A DNA stretch of 53,045 nucleotides, taken from an uncultured Muribaculaceae bacterium. Lineage in GTDB: Bacteria; Bacteroidota; Bacteroidia; Bacteroidales; Muribaculaceae. Location: assembly GCA_910584905.1 (NCBI GenBank), contig CAJUCQ010000067.1:1-53045 (forward strand), written 5' to 3'. Positions 49,712-53,045 of the stretch are shown here, piece after piece; the first letter of the stretch is position 1, and every line of letters starts with the position of its first letter. A program made the translations under genes and the position numbers. The notes under the pieces were generated by a model. It was not told the origin of the DNA. It made no database searches and saw nothing but the letters and a program-made list of their open reading frames with translations.

Positions 49712-52711
49712 ATGAAAAAAATAATATCCGCACTTGTCATGGCCGCGGCGGCCTTGACGGCTACGGCGGCGGAAGAAATCGTGTTCGACCTCACGACTCA
49801 GGATGCTTTCAACCGCTGCTCCAAGGCAAGTCTGCGCTACGACCACGACAGCTATACGATGTGGACCTTCTCGACTTACAGCGGAATCACACTTTCAAAC
49901 TACAGCATCTACGCCTATGACGACTACCTGACCACGCCCGATCTCGCCCTTGAGCCGGGACAGCTGTACGTCGTCTACGCGTGCCCCGCGCTTTACAGCA
50001 CACTCGACTCGAAATGCGAGCTCAACGTGCTCCTCGGACAAGGCGATGACCTCGCCTCCTACGACCTCCTTGCAAGCTTGGAGAGCACATCATCGTCCTA
50101 TGCCGCCGAGACGCAGGAAGTCACGTTCATGGTGCCCGAGGCCGGCGACTACCGCATTTCATTCGAGGGCCTGACGAGGCTCTACCTCAAAAATACGAAA
50201 ATCTGCTCCCGGGGTGAATCGGCGCAGCCGAAAGCGCCCGAGGACTTCGCCATCACGCCCGACCCCGACGGTGCGCTGAGCCTTACGGTATCTTTCACGA
50301 TGCCGTCGACGACGCTCACCGGCCAGCCTCTGACGGCGCCGCGCTATAACCTCTATCGAGGCGTGCAGAAAATCCGCAACGGCGTCGAGGCCGCCCCCGG
50401 CGAGCTTGTGAGCCTCTCGGAAGTTCGCGGCGAAACGGGCAATGTCACCTATGCCGTGGAAATTTTGTGCGGCGACGAGACGAGCGAAAAGCTGTCGGCC
50501 GTGACTTATGTCGGACCTGAAACGCCCGAGGCTCCCGGCGATGTGGCCCTGACGGTAGCCGGCAGCGACGTGCGCCTCGAATGGTCCGCTCCCGTCAAGG
50601 GCATCCACGGCGCACCTCTCGCGCCGGAGAAGCTGTCATACACGGTGAGCCGTGTGCTCGACGGCGTGGCGACGACGGTCTGCGAAAACACTCGCGAACT
50701 CTCGTTCACGGAGACTCTCGTAGCCGAAGGCTTGCAGACGCTTGCCTACACCGTGACGGCGCGCTACGGCGCGCAGGCGCTTGAATCGGCCGTCGCTCAA
50801 AGCTCGTCCGTGCGTATTGGCTCGCTCGATATGCCTTTAGCCGATTCGTTTGCCGGTGGCGCATTCAGCCCGCTGTGGGACAACGAATGCGTGGCCCATA
50901 AAAACTCGAATCTCTACTATTGGACCGCCGCCGCCAAGGGCAAACGTCCGGCTGTTGAGCCTTACGACGGCGACGGAGGCCTCGCATACTACAATTTCTA
51001 CAACATTAGTGCCGGAAACGACGCTCGCCTTTCCACGCCTCCCCTTACATATTCCGCAGGCAACCGCCCGACGCTTTCGTTTGCCAAATACAACATTGCC
51101 TCCAATTCGAAAAAGGATGTTGTCAAGGTGCAGATTTCGTGCGATAACGGCGAGTGGACTGATGTCCCCGACGCCGTGTTCACGCCGCAGGGTACGCCCG
51201 AATTGGAGTGGACGGTGTGCAGCGTGGCGCTCGCCGATGCAATCCCCGCATCTACAAAAACTTTCCGTGTGGGACTGCTCGCATGCAGCGACTATGGCGA
51301 GGATTTTATTATTGATGATGTCCGCGTGTTCAATATCGTCGATAAAGACCTTGAGATTGCTTCCGTGGCCATTCCGGACGCAGTCAAGGCCGGAAACAGC
51401 GTCGAACTTGCCGTCAGGGTGTCCAACAACGGCGCCTCCGCCGTGGCCGCCTCGGACTATTCGCTCGAGATTATCAGCGACTTCCCCGCTGTCCCGGCGC
51501 TCGGCGACCTCCTCGATATTCCCGCTCTCAGCTCGGTGATCTACACGGTGACTATCCCCGTGAACGCCCTCCACGGCATTAATGCCGAATCGTATTCGTT
51601 CAACGCCGTCGTTACCTGCGACGGTGACGAAGTCCCTGCCAACAACATCGGCGAGGCCTGCGACCTCGCCGTAAGATACAGCGACGGACAGGCCGTCGCC
51701 GGCCTCGCCGGCGAACGCCTCGCCGACGGCTCGATTGTTCTGTCGTGGAATCCCGCGAAAGACCTTTCGTACACTCCCGTTAATATCATCGAGTCCTTTG
51801 AAGACGAAAACTTCGCCGACGGCTCCACCGGGCCGTTCAACGGGTGGACCGTAATCGACATCGACGGTCGGGCAGGCAGCAACTGGTACACTGCCTCAGG
51901 CTCCATTTTCCGCCTCGCAAAGAATGCATCAACTCCCTCGCTCAAAGACGGGAAAAATGTGCTGGGCGTGACCGTAGCCTCAAATGTGACTCAGGACGAC
52001 TGGATCATATCCCCCGCGGTTTCCTGCAAGGACGGGCGCGAAATGTGTCTCGACATGCTCCTCGGACTCAAGCAAATCAGCAGTTACGGAAACAAGTACA
52101 CCGTGGAGATTCTATACACGACGGCCGAAAACTACGACATGCTGAATCCCGGCAACGACTTCACGCATCTCGTTGCCTCGGCAAGTTCCACGTCCTCGGC
52201 CGACAGCTGGGTGCCGCAGGACAACAAGATGCACGAGGTAAAGTTCTCCGGCATCCCCTCCGAAGCGCGCTATGTGGCTATCCACTTCGTCGCGAAAGGC
52301 TCATATGACCCGGCTATGTGGGTCGACAACATCCGCCTCTATGAAGTCGATGCCAATCCGCTCGTCGGCTACCGCATCTACGACGTTGCCGCCGGACGTT
52401 TGCTCGTCGACGGGCTCGTCGACGCTGATGCCGCCGGCAGTGTTCTCGAAGCCGAAGCCGAGGCCGCTCCTCTCGGCATGACGCGCCCGGTATTCGTGTG
52501 CGCCGTTTATCCCGACGGCGAAAGTCGCCCGTCGAACTTCATCGACCTCGACAGGCTCACCACCGGTGTCGAAGCCGTCGAAGCCTCGGACGCTCCGGGT
52601 CAGGTGCGCTTCTATAACCTTCAGGGTATCGAAGTCGCAGGCCCGAACCCCGCCCCCGGCATATATATCCGCCGTAGCGGAAGTCGCGTCGAAAAGGTGA
52701 GGTTGCGCTGA
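49712..52711 (+). CDS. Large exported adhesin-like protein, choice-of-anchor and FN3 modules
   Basis: A 999-residue exported protein. The signal peptide (about 1-20) is followed by a jelly-roll-like N-terminal domain, two fibronectin III-like modules (about 175-275 and 275-370, with GDVALTVAGSDVRLEWSAPV), a first choice-of-anchor J/cleaved-adhesin domain (about 380-545, LADSFAGGAFSPLWDNEC ... EDFIIDDVRVFNI), a CARDB-like module (about 548-655) and a second cleaved-adhesin domain (about 690-880, IIESFEDENFADGSTGPFNG ... AMWVDNIRLYEV). The end is VRFYNLQGIEVAGP, then GIYIRRSGSRVEKVRLR, the tail shared with two other proteins here. It probably binds host or food glycans or proteins at the surface. 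No catalytic domain was recognised. Confidence 0.85.
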   Translation: MKKIISALVMAAAALTATAAEEIVFDLTTQDAFNRCSKASLRYDHDSYTMWTFSTYSGITLSNYSIYAYDDYLTTPDLALEPGQLYVVYACPALYSTLDSKCELNVLLGQGDDLASYDLLASLESTSSSYAAETQEVTFMVPEAGDYRISFEGLTRLYLKNTKICSRGESAQPKAPEDFAITPDPDGALSLTVSFTMPSTTLTGQPLTAPRYNLYRGVQKIRNGVEAAPGELVSLSEVRGETGNVTYAVEILCGDETSEKLSAVTYVGPETPEAPGDVALTVAGSDVRLEWSAPVKGIHGAPLAPEKLSYTVSRVLDGVATTVCENTRELSFTETLVAEGLQTLAYTVTARYGAQALESAVAQSSSVRIGSLDMPLADSFAGGAFSPLWDNECVAHKNSNLYYWTAAAKGKRPAVEPYDGDGGLAYYNFYNISAGNDARLSTPPLTYSAGNRPTLSFAKYNIASNSKKDVVKVQISCDNGEWTDVPDAVFTPQGTPELEWTVCSVALADAIPASTKTFRVGLLACSDYGEDFIIDDVRVFNIVDKDLEIASVAIPDAVKAGNSVELAVRVSNNGASAVAASDYSLEIISDFPAVPALGDLLDIPALSSVIYTVTIPVNALHGINAESYSFNAVVTCDGDEVPANNIGEACDLAVRYSDGQAVAGLAGERLADGSIVLSWNPAKDLSYTPVNIIESFEDENFADGSTGPFNGWTVIDIDGRAGSNWYTASGSIFRLAKNASTPSLKDGKNVLGVTVASNVTQDDWIISPAVSCKDGREMCLDMLLGLKQISSYGNKYTVEILYTTAENYDMLNPGNDFTHLVASASSTSSADSWVPQDNKMHEVKFSGIPSEARYVAIHFVAKGSYDPAMWVDNIRLYEVDANPLVGYRIYDVAAGRLLVDGLVDADAAGSVLEAEAEAAPLGMTRPVFVCAVYPDGESRPSNFIDLDRLTTGVEAVEASDAPGQVRFYNLQGIEVAGPNPAPGIYIRRSGSRVEKVRLR

Positions 52712-52740
52712 GTCCCGGCCCCGATTCTCCAACATACACT

Positions 52741-52779
52741 ATCTCCCGGAAGCCGCCGTGCTCTCCGGGAGATTTTTTT
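52741..52779 (+). terminator. Terminator of the exported-protein operon
   Basis: ATCTCCCGGA (52741-52750) pairs with TCCGGGAGAT (52764-52773), followed by six more T residues. Confidence 0.92.
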
Positions 52780-52841
52780 GCCATGCAGGCCGCGTGAGCG
52801 GACCGTTTTTTGTAAAATTTTAGAAAAACACCCCGGAATAA

Positions 52842-52873
52842 TTTGCGTATTCGGTATATATGTATTAACTTTG
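52842..52873 (+). promoter_or_regulatory. Promoter of the right-edge transcript
   Basis: TTTG at 52842-52845, 20-bp spacer, TAACTTTG at 52866-52873: full consensus match. Confidence 0.78.
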
Positions 52874-52879
52874 CATCGC

Positions 52880-53045
52880 TGATAATCCTACGTGTAGCCC
52901 TAAGTCTTAGGCCTAAATTTTTCTACTAACGCGAGTTCGGGATAAGAACTTAATGATTTTCAACCAATCAAAAGACATAGAGTATTGGGCGGCCTTTCAA
53001 GGTCGCCTGATTTATTTGTACAGTTTGGTGTTGTTAATCCCAGAG
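52880..53045 (+). ncRNA. Structured leader or small RNA, cut by the window end
   Basis: No coding frame is seen in 52712-53045. Downstream of the promoter the transcript contains CCTAAG-T-CTTAGG (52899-52911), AGTTC...GAACT, and a hairpin GGCGGCC/GGTCGCC (52988-52994 with 53001-53007) followed by TGATTTATTTG, which looks like an intrinsic terminator or attenuator. It is either a free small RNA of about 140 nt or the leader of a gene beyond the window. Confidence 0.45.

Overview
The window looks like a chromosomal segment from a member of the Bacteroidales, most likely a Muribaculaceae-type gut bacterium. The evidence is the Bacteroidetes promoter form (TTTG, about 20 bp, TAnnTTTG) in front of many genes, start codons without Shine-Dalgarno sequences, and families largely confined to that phylum: DUF4271, DUF6377, DUF3667, GH97, the paired glycine-lipid acyltransferases, and secreted proteins ending in a Y-x-L-Q-G...G-I-Y tail. 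The genus assignment is inference.

Layout. 1-541: imperfect repeats and tRNA-Ala(GGC). 542-4195: a cell-wall amino-sugar set (NamZ-like exo-muramidase lipoprotein, sodium/solute symporter, WYL regulator). 4242-8922: LOG-family protein, then DUF4271-hemD-rnpA-yidD-tatD, with tatD losing its C-terminus next to an MscS channel gene. 8929-13601: comF; a lipoprotein/membrane regulator of the DUF6377 (SusR-like) type directly before a GH97 alpha-glucosidase (SusB-like). 13679-17926: DUF3667 protein, an unknown small protein, a second MscS channel and a RecD/Dda-like helicase. 18093-23031: secreted protein, ogt, and a TPP-riboswitch operon for thiamine uptake (TonB-dependent receptor plus PnuT). 23028-26850: candidate small RNA, tRNA-Gln, divIC-like gene, small membrane protein, mutS. 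27162-33364: a minus-strand operon of periplasmic GH13 amylase, membrane-anchored pseudokinase and GNAT protein, an Lrp regulator, and a divergent secreted multidomain GH13 amylase. 33490-37789: GT4, lrgAB, a pspC-padR pair and a 58-residue membrane peptide. 37903-41181: aspartate kinase, ABC-F ATPase, Dabb protein. 41260-42100: a decayed IS5-family insertion with intact ends. 42101-43878: the glycine-lipid acyltransferase pair. 44005-47644: a four-gene surface-glycan cluster. 47855-52711: a three-gene operon of exported proteins. The right edge holds a promoter and a structured untranslated transcript.

How it works together. Three glycoside hydrolases plus a SusR-like and an Lrp regulator point to alpha-glucan (starch or glycogen) use, but no SusC/SusD pair is present here. 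The thiamine operon indicates import of vitamin B1. NamZ with a symporter indicates recovery of MurNAc from peptidoglycan. No CRISPR array, prophage or classical defence system was seen. The most unusual items are the pseudokinase between an amylase and a GNAT protein, the perfectly palindromic two-way promoter at 14408-14447, the hairpins inside the lrgA and 47855 leaders, and the insertion sequence that duplicated the stop codon of its neighbour.
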